Source: Jeotgalicoccus saudimassiliensis
GTDB taxonomy: Bacteria; Bacillota; Bacilli; Staphylococcales; Salinicoccaceae
NCBI RefSeq assembly: GCF_000756715.1
Contig: NZ_CCSE01000001.1
Span: 124,001 to 188,000 of the forward strand
Length of the DNA stretch: 64,000 nt
Reading direction: 5' to 3'
Notes under the pieces: generated by a model
Databases searched by the model: none
The model's input: the letters and a program-made list of their open reading frames with translations, nothing else
What the model was told of the DNA's origin: nothing
Shown: one piece after another, positions 26,232 through 34,954 of the stretch
Layout: each line of letters starts with the position of its first letter
How positions within the stretch are numbered: the stretch's first letter is position 1
Made by a program: the position numbers and the translations under genes

Positions 26232-26672
26232 ATGAATACAGAACAATATTGGAACGCGTTTATAAATAAGCATCCGGCATACGCGGAAAAAAGCTATACG
26301 GCATGGCCGTTCGGTGCAGAACCGGATGAGCTTGCAGCACTCACAGCGAACGGCACGAAAACGTTAACGTGCAGCAGTTTAAAAGAATATGAAGTGGAAA
26401 ACGAAAGTCTCCCCGGGGCTGGTGATGTCAGTATCGTGCTCGGTGCTGACAGTACACCGAAATGTATTATCGAAAACACGAACGTGTACACGATTGCTTT
26501 TAAAGACGCAGACGAAGAAATCGCTTATAAAGAAGGCGAGGGCGACCGGTCTTTATCTTACTGGAGACAGGCACACATCGATTTCTTTAACTGGCTGTAC
26601 CCTGAAATGGGACTCGTGTTCAGCGAAGATGAGCAGATCGTCGTCGAAGAGTTTAAATTAATTTACGTATAA
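26232..26672 (+). CDS. ASCH domain protein
   Basis: A 146-residue protein with the ASCH fold, a relative of the PUA RNA-binding domain. The conserved order is K-S-Y-T-A-W-P-F-G near residues 20-28, then A-N-G-T-K-T-L-T near 41-48 and E-G-D-R-S-L-S-Y-W-R near 106-115, which are the usual ASCH loops for a nucleic acid or nucleoside ligand. It starts 7 bp after bmrD, so it could be the last gene of that operon. The physiological role is unknown. Confidence 0.82.
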   Translation: MNTEQYWNAFINKHPAYAEKSYTAWPFGAEPDELAALTANGTKTLTCSSLKEYEVENESLPGAGDVSIVLGADSTPKCIIENTNVYTIAFKDADEEIAYKEGEGDRSLSYWRQAHIDFFNWLYPEMGLVFSEDEQIVVEEFKLIYV

Positions 26673-26777
26673 GGTTATAGCTTAAAGTTATAGCGAACCA
26701 TGAATTTAAACGGTAATGCTATTACTCCGCCCCCGTGCTACTATAAATTCATATAACAAATGAAGGAGTGGTCAGTT

Positions 26778-27902
26778 ATGTCAGTCACAGCAGTTAAAAC
26801 AGCACCGTTTAAATTTGATAACGTCGGGAGTTTTTTACGTCCCGCTGATTTAAAGCAGGCACGTGAAGATTTTAAAGCGGGCAGCATTACTCAGGAGGAA
26901 CTTACTTCAGTTGAAAACGAAGCGATTAAAAATCTGGTCCAAAAACAGAAGGACATCGGTCTGAAGGCAATTACGGACGGGGAGTTCCGCCGTTCATGGT
27001 GGCATCTCGATTTCTTCTGGGGACTGAACGGGGTTGAAAAATCCGATGTTGAAAACGGCTATAACTTCGTTGCGATTGAAACGAGAGCCGAGACTGCGCG
27101 CCTGACAGGCAAAATCAGCGGTGAGAATCATCCGTTTATCGACCATTTTAAATATATTAACCAGTTTGCGGACGGAGATATTATCGCGCGCCAGACGATT
27201 CCGGCACCGGCACAGTTTTTAAGAGAGCTGACGCGCCCGGAAATTAAAGCAGCGACGGAAGCCATTTATCCGGATGAGGCGGAACTCGTTAAAGATATCG
27301 CAGCAGCGTACCGCACGTTCATTCAGGAACTGCATGAAGCAGGCTGTACGAATTTACAGCTGGATGACTGCACGTGGGGCATGATCGTCGATGAGAACTT
27401 CTGGAAAAATAGAACGGACGGACTGACGATCGATATCCTCGCCGAACAATACGTTGAACTGAACAACAGCGCGATTGAAGAAAAACCTGAAGGACTGACG
27501 ATTACGACGCATGTCTGCCGCGGGAACTACCGTTCAACGTGGGCATCATCTGGTGCATACGATAAAATATCAGACGAGTTATTCGGCAGGGAAAATGTTG
27601 CAGGGTATTATCTCGAGTTCGATACGGAACGTGCCGGCGGATTTGAATCGCTTGAAAAAGTGAGCGGTGACAAAAAAGTGGTGCTCGGGCTCGTATCATC
27701 GAAAGTGCCTGAGCTTGAAAGTAAAGCGGAGATTATTTCACGTATTGAAGAAGCGGCGAAATACATCGATAAAGACAGATTATGCCTGAGTCCGCAGTGC
27801 GGATTTGCATCGACGGAAGAAGGAAATAATCTGACTGAAGAAGAACAGTGGGCGAAACTTCAGCTGGTGAAAGAGATTTCCGAAGAAGTATGGGGATCAT
27901 AA
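26778..27902 (+). CDS. MetE C-terminal-like methionine synthase family protein (YxjG/YxjH type)
   Basis: A 374-residue vitamin-B12-independent methionine synthase C-terminal domain protein. It starts like YxjG (F-D-N-V-G-S-F-L-R-P), with D-G-E-F-R-R-S-W-W near residues 66-74, H-V-C-R-G-N near 238-243 and S-P-Q-C-G-F near 340-345, whose His and Cys are the zinc and homocysteine ligands. The start has AAGGAGTGG upstream; an in-frame ATG at 26760 lies before that site. Likely recycles homocysteine or related thiols. I see no S-box or T-box leader in the 105-bp upstream gap. Confidence 0.85.
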   Translation: MSVTAVKTAPFKFDNVGSFLRPADLKQAREDFKAGSITQEELTSVENEAIKNLVQKQKDIGLKAITDGEFRRSWWHLDFFWGLNGVEKSDVENGYNFVAIETRAETARLTGKISGENHPFIDHFKYINQFADGDIIARQTIPAPAQFLRELTRPEIKAATEAIYPDEAELVKDIAAAYRTFIQELHEAGCTNLQLDDCTWGMIVDENFWKNRTDGLTIDILAEQYVELNNSAIEEKPEGLTITTHVCRGNYRSTWASSGAYDKISDELFGRENVAGYYLEFDTERAGGFESLEKVSGDKKVVLGLVSSKVPELESKAEIISRIEEAAKYIDKDRLCLSPQCGFASTEEGNNLTEEEQWAKLQLVKEISEEVWGS

Positions 27903-27909
27903 AATAATA

Positions 27910-27951
27910 AAGACGCTGTACGGGATTTTAAATAAACCCGTGCAGCGTCTT
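27910..27951. terminator. bidirectional Rho-independent terminator
   Basis: A 15-bp stem (27910-27924 with 27937-27951) and a T5 run. It lies between the convergent MetE-like and codA genes. Confidence 0.92.
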
Positions 27952-27958
27952 TTTATTG

Positions 27959-29206
27959 TTATTTACTTAAAAAATCGACTTCGATTTCATTTTTACGGAC
28001 TTCGCGTTTGAATAAGTACTCGCCGTTTCTCACTGATGCGAGCACTTCGGCGCGCTCACGAACTGCCTCGTATGCATCGTGTGCATCCAGGACGATAAAG
28101 TTTGCAGAGTTGCCTGCTTTAATGCCGTAATCTTCGATGTTCAATACGTTCGCACCGTTTGACGTAATCAAATCAAGTGCTTTGTTGATTTCATCGATGT
28201 GTGTGTAGTGCGCCAGATGAATCCCATTGTCGAGAATATTCATCATATTGCCGTTGCCGAGCGGGTACCAGTAATCCGCGATGGAATCCTGTGCGAATGC
28301 AACGTTGTTCCCGTTTTCAAGCAGTTCCTTTACGCGAGTCAGACCGCGGCGTTTCGGATACGCATCTCCGCGCCCCTGCAGGTGCGCATTCTCTGTCGGG
28401 CATGAAATAAAGTTGATTTTCGATTCTCTGAACAGCCCCATCATTTTGTTTGCATAACTCGCTTCAACCGCACCGAAGCTCGTCGTGTGGCTGGCAGTCG
28501 TTTTCGCACCGTAGTCTTTCTCCATAACGAGTGCGTTCAGTACTTCCAGGAAGCGGCTGTTCGGATCGTCGTTTTCATCACAGTGAATGTCGATCATAAC
28601 GTCGAACTCCAAAGCCAGATCTACAATTTGTTTTAACGACTCGACACCGTGTTCATATGAAATTTCGAAGTGGGGAATGCCGCCGACAACGTCAGCCCCC
28701 ATTTCAAGTGCTTTTCTTACGAGCTCAGGGCCGCCTTTATAACGGAAAAACCCTTCCTGCGGGAAAGCCACAAGCTGTAATGTGACAATATCTTTTAACT
28801 CTTCACGCAGCTTTAACAGTGCCTTCATTCCCGTTAAGTTTGGATCCGTTACGTCTACATGCGTACGAATGTACTGAACGCCGTGACTCACTTCTTTTTT
28901 AATGCCCTTTAAAGCGGACTCGCGAACTTTATCTTCTGTTAAATCTTTCTTGTTATCGCTCCAGCGCTGAATACCTTCGAACAGCGTACCCGACACGTTC
29001 GCGTTGCCTTCACCGAGACCGGAGAAAATATAATCGAGGTGCAGGTGGGGATCGACGTAAGGCGGCAGAACCAGTCTGCCTTCAAGATCGACGACCTCAT
29101 CGGCATCGCCGAGGTTTGTGCCGACAGCTTTAAATTTATTATTTTCAACTAAAATTTCCGTTGACTCCGCATCACCATAAATCGTTGCGTTGATAAACTT
29201 CTTCAT
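27959..29206 (-). CDS. codA: cytosine deaminase / amidohydrolase
   Basis: A 415-residue amidohydrolase of the cytosine deaminase group. The first metal motif is D-P-H-L-H-L-D near residues 54-60, then H-V-D near 110, D-I-H-C-D-E near 205, and A-S-H-T near 240, closing with A-Q-D-S near 307. CodA converts cytosine to uracil; close relatives act on other pyrimidines or triazines, so the substrate is probable rather than certain. The ATG at 29206 has AAGGAG upstream; the longer frame to 29416 runs through a terminator and the neighbouring gene and is rejected. Confidence 0.85.
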   Translation of the reverse strand: MKKFINATIYGDAESTEILVENNKFKAVGTNLGDADEVVDLEGRLVLPPYVDPHLHLDYIFSGLGEGNANVSGTLFEGIQRWSDNKKDLTEDKVRESALKGIKKEVSHGVQYIRTHVDVTDPNLTGMKALLKLREELKDIVTLQLVAFPQEGFFRYKGGPELVRKALEMGADVVGGIPHFEISYEHGVESLKQIVDLALEFDVMIDIHCDENDDPNSRFLEVLNALVMEKDYGAKTTASHTTSFGAVEASYANKMMGLFRESKINFISCPTENAHLQGRGDAYPKRRGLTRVKELLENGNNVAFAQDSIADYWYPLGNGNMMNILDNGIHLAHYTHIDEINKALDLITSNGANVLNIEDYGIKAGNSANFIVLDAHDAYEAVRERAEVLASVRNGEYLFKREVRKNEIEVDFLSK

Positions 29207-29325
29207 GTGTAAAACTCCTTGCCTGAATATTGATGTGATACAGTTCCGATTATAGCAAACAGGGCGGAAAATAGCCGGTTTGACACTGTTTAAATCAGTC
29301 ATTTCATTATCACTGCACAAAAAAA

Positions 29326-29351
29326 CGGAATTCCCGCAACCGGGAATTCCG
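29326..29351 (-). terminator. Rho-independent terminator
   Basis: An 11-bp perfect stem (29326-29336 with 29341-29351) and a 4-nt loop, followed by T7 on the minus strand. It ends the GlsB-like gene. Confidence 0.92.
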
Positions 29352-29384
29352 CCGTAATCTTCTGTATTGGTTATCATGAGGTGT

Positions 29385-29645
29385 TTAAGCTTTTTTGTTT
29401 CCTTTAAGCAGTCCAAAGATGAACGATACTACAAGGATTAAAATAATCGCACCAAGCAGTGTACCGATAATGCTCATGCCGCCTAATGTCGGCCCGATGT
29501 CTAAACCAAGTGCGTTACCGATTGATGCACCGATGATTCCGGCTAAAATGTTACCGATAATACCAAATGGGACATCTTTACTTACGATTACACCTGCAAG
29601 CCAGCCTAAAATACCGCCGACGATAATAGTCCATAACCAACCCAT
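29385..29645 (-). CDS. GlsB/YeaQ/YmgE family stress membrane protein
   Basis: An 86-residue membrane protein of the transglycosylase-associated (GlsB/YeaQ/YmgE) family. It has three hydrophobic helices rich in Gly and Ile and the motifs G-I-L-G-W-L-A-G and I-I-G-A-S-I-G-N-A. The family is induced by general stress in many Gram-positives, with unknown biochemical role. TAGGAGGT precedes the ATG. The gene stands alone between a terminator (29326-29351) and the MFS gene. Confidence 0.9.
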   Translation of the reverse strand: MGWLWTIIVGGILGWLAGVIVSKDVPFGIIGNILAGIIGASIGNALGLDIGPTLGGMSIIGTLLGAIILILVVSFIFGLLKGNKKA

Positions 29646-29739
29646 TCTAATTACCTCCTAGAAAATATATAAATAAATGCGGTGTTCTACTTGAATACAT
29701 TGCCTGTTTTTCAAAGTAATAAACATTCACGCGTAAATT

Positions 29740-30924
29740 TTATATAATTTTTTTCGTACTTTTCAGTATGAAAAACAGGAGCAGCGACATGACACCGCTC
29801 GCCGCACTGATCCAGTAAATCGAACTGTAATCCGCATACTCTGCGACGAGACCGAATGTGATTGCCCCGAGGCCGACACCGAGGTCAAATGCCGAAAAAT
29901 ATGTAGCGTTGGCCATGCCCCGTTTTCTGAGCGGTGTCGTATTTATCGCAGTTGCCTGGAGTGCGGGCTGGGCTGTACCGAAACCGAGTCCGTATAAAAT
30001 GGCGCCGGCAAATAAATATACCGGGCTCTTGAGCATCGCAAGCAATGTAAGACCGAGAATGATTAACAGTATGCCCGGAATGAATACAATCGTCAGTCCG
30101 CGCCGGTCGTATATGCGTCCTGCAAAAAAACGTGTCGTGACGAGGGCAAGTGCATACAGCACAAAGTAAATTTGAATGTAGTGGGGGGCGAAGCCCTGCT
30201 GAAATGTGTAGGCAGGGAGAAATGTTGCGATGCCCCCGAACGTAAATGTAATGAAAAATAACAGTGCCGATGCGGGCAGTGCTCTTTTTTCAATGAAGTT
30301 AAAGCGCGTCCGGGACGCGGCATCTTCCTTCATTTCAGAATCCGTCAGCGGCTCCGGTTTAACGTAGCGCACGTTCAATGCGAGTACGAGTGCAATCATT
30401 GTGAGTGTCCCGCAGATGATAAACAGTGTAGAAAACTCAATATGGTTCACTAAAAACAGTCCGAGTGCCGGACCGATTGCGAGTGCGAGATTACCGCTCA
30501 GCCCGAAAAATCCGAGACCTTCCCCGCGCCGGTCTTTTGGAACGAGGTCTGACGCGATTGTACCGGATGCTGTGTTCGACAGTCCCCAGCCGACTCCCTG
30601 CACAATTCTGACGACAACAAGAATGAGTATTGTCGTACTGATTGCGAGTGAGTAAAGAGACAGCACGAGAATCAAAAGGCCGATAAGAAATACCGGCGCC
30701 CGTCCTGTCGTATCGAGAAGCTTACCGCCAAACGGCCGGATTAACAGTGCCGAGAATGTAAATATCCCGACGATAATTCCGACCCACGTTTCATTTGAAC
30801 CGATTTCCTGCACGTATAACGGCAGCGTCGGCAGCGTCATCTGAAACGACGTGAAAATAAAAAAGTTGGCGATGACGATAATGATAAAATCCCTTGTCCA
30901 TATTCTGGACCTTGTGGCAGACAT
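29740..30924 (-). CDS. MFS transporter
   Basis: A 394-residue major facilitator with 12 helices. The loop 2-3 motif G-G-K-L-L-D-T-T-G-R near residue 67 is the conserved MFS motif A, and V-Q-G-V-G-W-G near residue 113 fits a drug/H+ antiporter-like subfamily. AAGGGTGA precedes the ATG. Monocistronic; the cargo is not predictable. Confidence 0.85.
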   Translation of the reverse strand: MSATRSRIWTRDFIIIVIANFFIFTSFQMTLPTLPLYVQEIGSNETWVGIIVGIFTFSALLIRPFGGKLLDTTGRAPVFLIGLLILVLSLYSLAISTTILILVVVRIVQGVGWGLSNTASGTIASDLVPKDRRGEGLGFFGLSGNLALAIGPALGLFLVNHIEFSTLFIICGTLTMIALVLALNVRYVKPEPLTDSEMKEDAASRTRFNFIEKRALPASALLFFITFTFGGIATFLPAYTFQQGFAPHYIQIYFVLYALALVTTRFFAGRIYDRRGLTIVFIPGILLIILGLTLLAMLKSPVYLFAGAILYGLGFGTAQPALQATAINTTPLRKRGMANATYFSAFDLGVGLGAITFGLVAEYADYSSIYWISAASGVMSLLLFFILKSTKKII

Positions 30925-31079
30925 AGATCACCCTTCTTAATAAGTAACGATATTTGTCTTCATTAATATTAAGTCTACATCAGAGTATGAAGTTTTTCAT
31001 CCCGGGCAATGCGGATAGTGTTATTTAAATTGATTTGTATATGATATTATTAAGGAAATTACATACAGGGAGCAGAACA

Positions 31080-31682
31080 GTGAATTTATTAATGATAGAC
31101 AATTACGATTCATTTACATATAATCTCGTTCATTACATCGAGAGCAATCCATATAATGCCGGTATTAAAGTTGTCACACCGGATCAGCTGGACGATAATT
31201 TAATAGAAGAATTTAATATTATCGGACTGATTATTTCTCCCGGGCCGTCACATCCAAAAGACCGCCCGGAAGTTATCGAATTTATAAACAGACATTATAA
31301 GACACTGCCGGTGCTCGGCATATGTCTAGGCCATCAGATGCTCTGGCATATGTTCGGCGGAGAAGTGTCGCGCGGTGAGCGTCCGATTCACGGCCATCCG
31401 TACGACGTGCACCATGACGGTGAAGGACTGTACAAAGGACTGACGTCACCGCTCCGGGGATGCCGCTACCATTCATTAACATGTTACGGCGAGCTTGAAG
31501 ATTTCGAGATTGCCGGACGGACAGCAGACGGTACGAACATGGCAATCCGCCATAAGGATTACCCGGTATTCGGTGTCCAGTATCATCCGGAAGCCATTTT
31601 ATCGGAACACGGCAGAGCGCAGCTCAATAACTTTATACGAATTGCAGTGGAGGAAAGTCATGAGAGCACATACAAAGTTTAA
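31080..31682 (+). CDS. pabA: aminodeoxychorismate synthase glutaminase subunit
   Basis: A 200-residue class I glutamine amidotransferase supplying ammonia to PabB for para-aminobenzoate, a folate precursor. It begins with L-L-M-I-D-N-Y-D-S-F-T-Y-N-L and carries the nucleophile loop G-I-C-L-G-H-Q near residue 79, and V-Q-Y-H-P-E near 168. The GTG at 31080 is preferred (AGGGAG 7 bases upstream); the longer ORF from 31035 has no such site. It overlaps pabB by 23 bp. Confidence 0.9.
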   Translation: MNLLMIDNYDSFTYNLVHYIESNPYNAGIKVVTPDQLDDNLIEEFNIIGLIISPGPSHPKDRPEVIEFINRHYKTLPVLGICLGHQMLWHMFGGEVSRGERPIHGHPYDVHHDGEGLYKGLTSPLRGCRYHSLTCYGELEDFEIAGRTADGTNMAIRHKDYPVFGVQYHPEAILSEHGRAQLNNFIRIAVEESHESTYKV

Positions 31683-33339
31683 AAAGAACGGTACAGTCGA
31701 AAATCTGTACTTTACGAATCCGGTCGAAATCATTACGGCCGGCACGCCGTTTGACGAAGCACTGGACAGGGCGGAACATTATCAGAAAGAAGGATACTAC
31801 GCTGTCATCGGCGTTACTTATGAAAAAGATGATTACGTCATCGGCATATACGATAAAACAGTGTCGTACGCCGAATTTTTAGGCGGCAGACAGCCGGAAA
31901 TGTATCGGATGAGCAGACCGGAACTCAGCGAAACAAAAGAAGAAATTGAGAATAATATACAGGCGGTCAGAAATTACATACTGGACGGCCATACATATCA
32001 GGTGAACTACACGACGCGTCTGTACGGTGATTTCAGCGGCGACAGCCACCAGCTGTTTTTAAAATTAAGCAGCCAGAACAACGGTGACTACGCGATGTAT
32101 ATCGATTATGACGGCAGGCAGATCGTGAGTCTGTCGCCGGAACTGTTTTTTGAAATGGATCCGGAACGACGAATCAAAACGAAGCCGATGAAAGGCACGG
32201 CGCCGAGATCGGAAGACCCGGAAAAAGATCAGGAGAGCTATGAATTTTTAAGGCACTCGAAAAAAGATCAGGCGGAAAACGTTATGATTGTGGACCTGTT
32301 AAGAAACGATATATCCAAAATAGCGAAGCCGGATACAGTAGAAGCGGTGAAACTGTTTACGATTGAGAAGTATCAGACAGTCTACCAGATGATTTCAACA
32401 GTTGAAGCGGACGTCAGAGATAACGTGACGCTAAGCGGTGAGTTTGATGCGCTGTTCCCGTGCGGATCGATTACGGGGGCTCCGAAAGAAATGACGATGC
32501 GGCTGATTGAAAAACTTGAGAAAACGCCGCGCGGATTTTACTGCGGTGCGCTCGGGATTTTATATCCCGATGCGTCATGCGTGTTCAACGTGCCGATCCG
32601 CACGCTGACAATTACGGGTGACCGTTATATTTACAGTGCGGGCGGGGGGATTACATACGATTCGATTCCGTCTGCCGAGTTCGAGGAAATACTGCACAAA
32701 ACATCATTCCTGGAGCAGGGGCAGTACGAACTCATCGAGACGATGCGTTTACAGGACGGTAAAATCCAGCGTCTCGATTACCACGCGAAGAGATTAAACA
32801 ACAGTGCAGCGCACTTTAAGTTCGGGAAACCGGATTTCATACAGGCGCTGCAGTCTTATATAGAAAAAAACAGCATTGACTCCGGTGTGTTTAAACTCCG
32901 CGCGACGCTGTCGCGTGAAGGTGAATTGAACATTTCGCACGCCGCACTCGCTGAGAACAAGCAGCCGGTGACAGCTGTCCTTGCGTCAGCGCCGCTCTAC
33001 GGGGCACCGGATTTTATCGCGCATAAAACAACGGTCAGACATCAGTACGGCGGGAAAACAAATGATTCTGACGTCGTTTTATATTATAATGATAACTTAG
33101 ATATTACAGAGTTTAATATCGGCAGCATCGTCATTAAGGAAGGGGACGCGTTTTACACGCCTCCGCTGTCCGCGGGCATCCTGAACGGTGTCATGCGCCA
33201 GTCCCTGATTGATGAGCAGAAAATCACTGAACAGAACATAACGATGAAGGATCTGCGTTATAAATACGAAAATGGTCAAATTGACTTATTCATGATAAAC
33301 AGTGCGCGGGAATGGGTGGCAATCACACTCGCGGAATGA
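31660..33339 (+). CDS. pabB: fused aminodeoxychorismate synthase component I / aminodeoxychorismate lyase
   Basis: A 559-residue bifunctional protein. Residues 1-350 are the chorismate-binding PabB domain (K-P-M-K-G-T-A-P-R near 173, C-G-S-I-T-G-A-P-K near 267). Residues 360-559 are a class IV PLP aminotransferase-like PabC domain with the expected lysine in H-K-T-T near 457 and N-D-N-L-D-I-T-E near 479. So one polypeptide can make aminodeoxychorismate (with PabA) and cleave it to para-aminobenzoate. GGAGG at 31649-31653 sets ATG 31660; the upstream extension of the frame overlaps pabA. Confidence 0.88.
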   Translation: MRAHTKFKKNGTVENLYFTNPVEIITAGTPFDEALDRAEHYQKEGYYAVIGVTYEKDDYVIGIYDKTVSYAEFLGGRQPEMYRMSRPELSETKEEIENNIQAVRNYILDGHTYQVNYTTRLYGDFSGDSHQLFLKLSSQNNGDYAMYIDYDGRQIVSLSPELFFEMDPERRIKTKPMKGTAPRSEDPEKDQESYEFLRHSKKDQAENVMIVDLLRNDISKIAKPDTVEAVKLFTIEKYQTVYQMISTVEADVRDNVTLSGEFDALFPCGSITGAPKEMTMRLIEKLEKTPRGFYCGALGILYPDASCVFNVPIRTLTITGDRYIYSAGGGITYDSIPSAEFEEILHKTSFLEQGQYELIETMRLQDGKIQRLDYHAKRLNNSAAHFKFGKPDFIQALQSYIEKNSIDSGVFKLRATLSREGELNISHAALAENKQPVTAVLASAPLYGAPDFIAHKTTVRHQYGGKTNDSDVVLYYNDNLDITEFNIGSIVIKEGDAFYTPPLSAGILNGVMRQSLIDEQKITEQNITMKDLRYKYENGQIDLFMINSAREWVAITLAE

Positions 33340-33347
33340 GGTGGCTT

Positions 33348-33554
33348 ATGTTTACAATACTTTTAATTTTACTCATTGTTGCAATTGTTGTACTGACGCA
33401 TTTTGTAGTCACGTACCTGTTGAAAAATGATGTTAAAATCGTCGGAATCGCAATCGGTTTCGTCGGCGTCATTATTGCAATAATTGTTTTTGGCATCGCC
33501 ATGGGCAACTTTACGGAATACGTTGCAGGCGAATTGGAATTCTTTTACCGATAA
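33348..33554 (+). CDS. small two-helix membrane protein
   Basis: A 68-residue protein with two membrane helices (about residues 1-24 and 30-55). The ATG at 33348 (GAGGTGG upstream) is preferred over the start at 33312 inside pabB. It lies 8 bp after the pabB stop and is probably in the pab operon. Family not recognised. Confidence 0.6.
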   Translation: MFTILLILLIVAIVVLTHFVVTYLLKNDVKIVGIAIGFVGVIIAIIVFGIAMGNFTEYVAGELEFFYR

Positions 33555-33567
33555 GAGGAGTGGACTC

Positions 33568-33825
33568 ATGATTTTTGCAAATGGAGATAAAGTAATCACG
33601 TACCAGGAAGATGCGTCAGTCATTAAAAATATTAAAGCGCAGTACGATAAAGACGGATTGAACATTAATAATCCTTATATCGGTGACACGGTATTTACGA
33701 AAAATACAGTCAGCTTTTACTATGACCCGGTCGAAGTAATGGAAAACGAAAATACAATTGAGCCGGCGGCTTATATTATTTCTGTAGTAGAGCCTGTACT
33801 CGGCAGTGTAAGCGGGGGTAAATAA
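33568..33825 (+). CDS. small soluble hypothetical protein
   Basis: An 85-residue soluble protein (M-I-F-A-N-G-D-K-V-I-T-Y, ending in a Gly-rich G-S-V-S-G-G-K). Start at 33568 set by AGAGGAGTGG; an in-frame upstream ATG overlaps the previous gene. One base separates it from the PxpC-like gene, implying coupled translation. Function unknown. Confidence 0.6.
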   Translation: MIFANGDKVITYQEDASVIKNIKAQYDKDGLNINNPYIGDTVFTKNTVSFYYDPVEVMENENTIEPAAYIISVVEPVLGSVSGGK

Positions 33826-33826
33826 G

Positions 33827-34774
33827 ATGAGCTTAATTATTCAGGAGGGCGGTCTGTTAACGATTCTGCAGACGGTCGAAAAACAGACAAATACTGAACA
33901 GAAAAATAATGAATACAACGGTGCGGTCGACAGCCTGTCACCGATGCTTGCAAACAAACTTGTCGGCAACGATGTCAATGAACCGACGCTTGAAATGTCG
34001 GGGCAGCCTGCTGTCATCCAGTTTACGGAACCGACAATCATCGCGTATTCGGGCGGGGATTTTAACGGCCGCGTCAGCGACGATGACATTCAGCCGAACC
34101 GTATTTATCACGTGGACCGCGGAGATGTTTTATCGTTCCAGGGGTCAACGCGCGGCAACAGACTGTACCTGGCAATTGCCGGCGGCATTGCTGTTGAAAA
34201 GTCAAACGTGCTGAAGTCGGGCGATGAAGTGATTATGCGCCGCAACTACACAGCGCTGCACGATGAAATTTTCCACATGATGAACAACAAGCGTAAAGTC
34301 AGCTGGGGAATCGGCATCTATTCACTTGTCGAAGTCTACTTATCGGATACTTATCACATCGTGAAGCGTCCGGATGTACCTGCTGAAGTGTACGAGCGTC
34401 TCGAAGAGCGCGAATACACTGTAACTCAGGAGGAGAACCGCATTCAGCTGTCTGTCGAAGGACAGGAAATTGAGTTTAAGGCACCTGCCTGTGTGAATCC
34501 GGGCGTATTGGGCGGCGTTTATCTCGAAAACGGTCTGCCGACTATCGCACTGAACGATTTCGGGCAGGAAACGGAACTGGCACATATCGGGACAATTCCG
34601 AGCTACCACATGCACAAACTCGGCCAGAAGCGCCGCGGTTCTAAAATTAAATTTAAAGCGGTGGATATCAGCGATGCCCACGCGGAAACGTACGGTCACT
34701 ATTTATGGGTGAACAGTCTGTTTAAAGCGATCGACTACAAAATTTCAAAAGAACTCGTAAAAGAAAAAATGTAA
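33827..34774 (+). CDS. PxpC/KipA-like carboxyltransferase-domain protein
   Basis: A 315-residue member of the 5-oxoprolinase subunit C / KipA / biotin-dependent carboxyltransferase AHS2 family. Family features: an opening E-G-G-L-L-T-I-L-Q-T, A-N-K-L-V-G-N near residue 43, V-D-R-G-D-V-L-S-F near 96 and Y-L-A-I-A-G-G-I near 113. The usual G-R and S-G-A-M-D catalytic-region words are replaced, so it looks diverged. No pxpA or pxpB partner is next to it, unlike the usual oxoprolinase operon. It sits at the end of the pab operon, just before recQ. Confidence 0.7.
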   Translation: MSLIIQEGGLLTILQTVEKQTNTEQKNNEYNGAVDSLSPMLANKLVGNDVNEPTLEMSGQPAVIQFTEPTIIAYSGGDFNGRVSDDDIQPNRIYHVDRGDVLSFQGSTRGNRLYLAIAGGIAVEKSNVLKSGDEVIMRRNYTALHDEIFHMMNNKRKVSWGIGIYSLVEVYLSDTYHIVKRPDVPAEVYERLEEREYTVTQEENRIQLSVEGQEIEFKAPACVNPGVLGGVYLENGLPTIALNDFGQETELAHIGTIPSYHMHKLGQKRRGSKIKFKAVDISDAHAETYGHYLWVNSLFKAIDYKISKELVKEKM

Positions 34775-34954
34775 CATTTACACTAATATTATAAATCTCC
34801 TGTTTCAGCAGGCACTGAATGGTGCAAACTGCAGACGGGAGATTTTTTCGTGTGTTTATTAACGCAAATTACAACAAACTTTAATAAAAATAATGTATAA
34901 TGTAGCAGATAAATTATATAAGAACGACATACATAAATATAGGAATGATATTTT

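Noticed and set aside
26673-26777. Possible S-box or T-box riboswitch before the MetE-like gene
   Set aside because: Only 105 bp, with no recognisable S-box helices or T-box sequence.
29207-29325. Possible purine or pyrimidine riboswitch before codA
   Set aside because: A TATAAT box is visible, but no conserved aptamer core or terminator in the leader.
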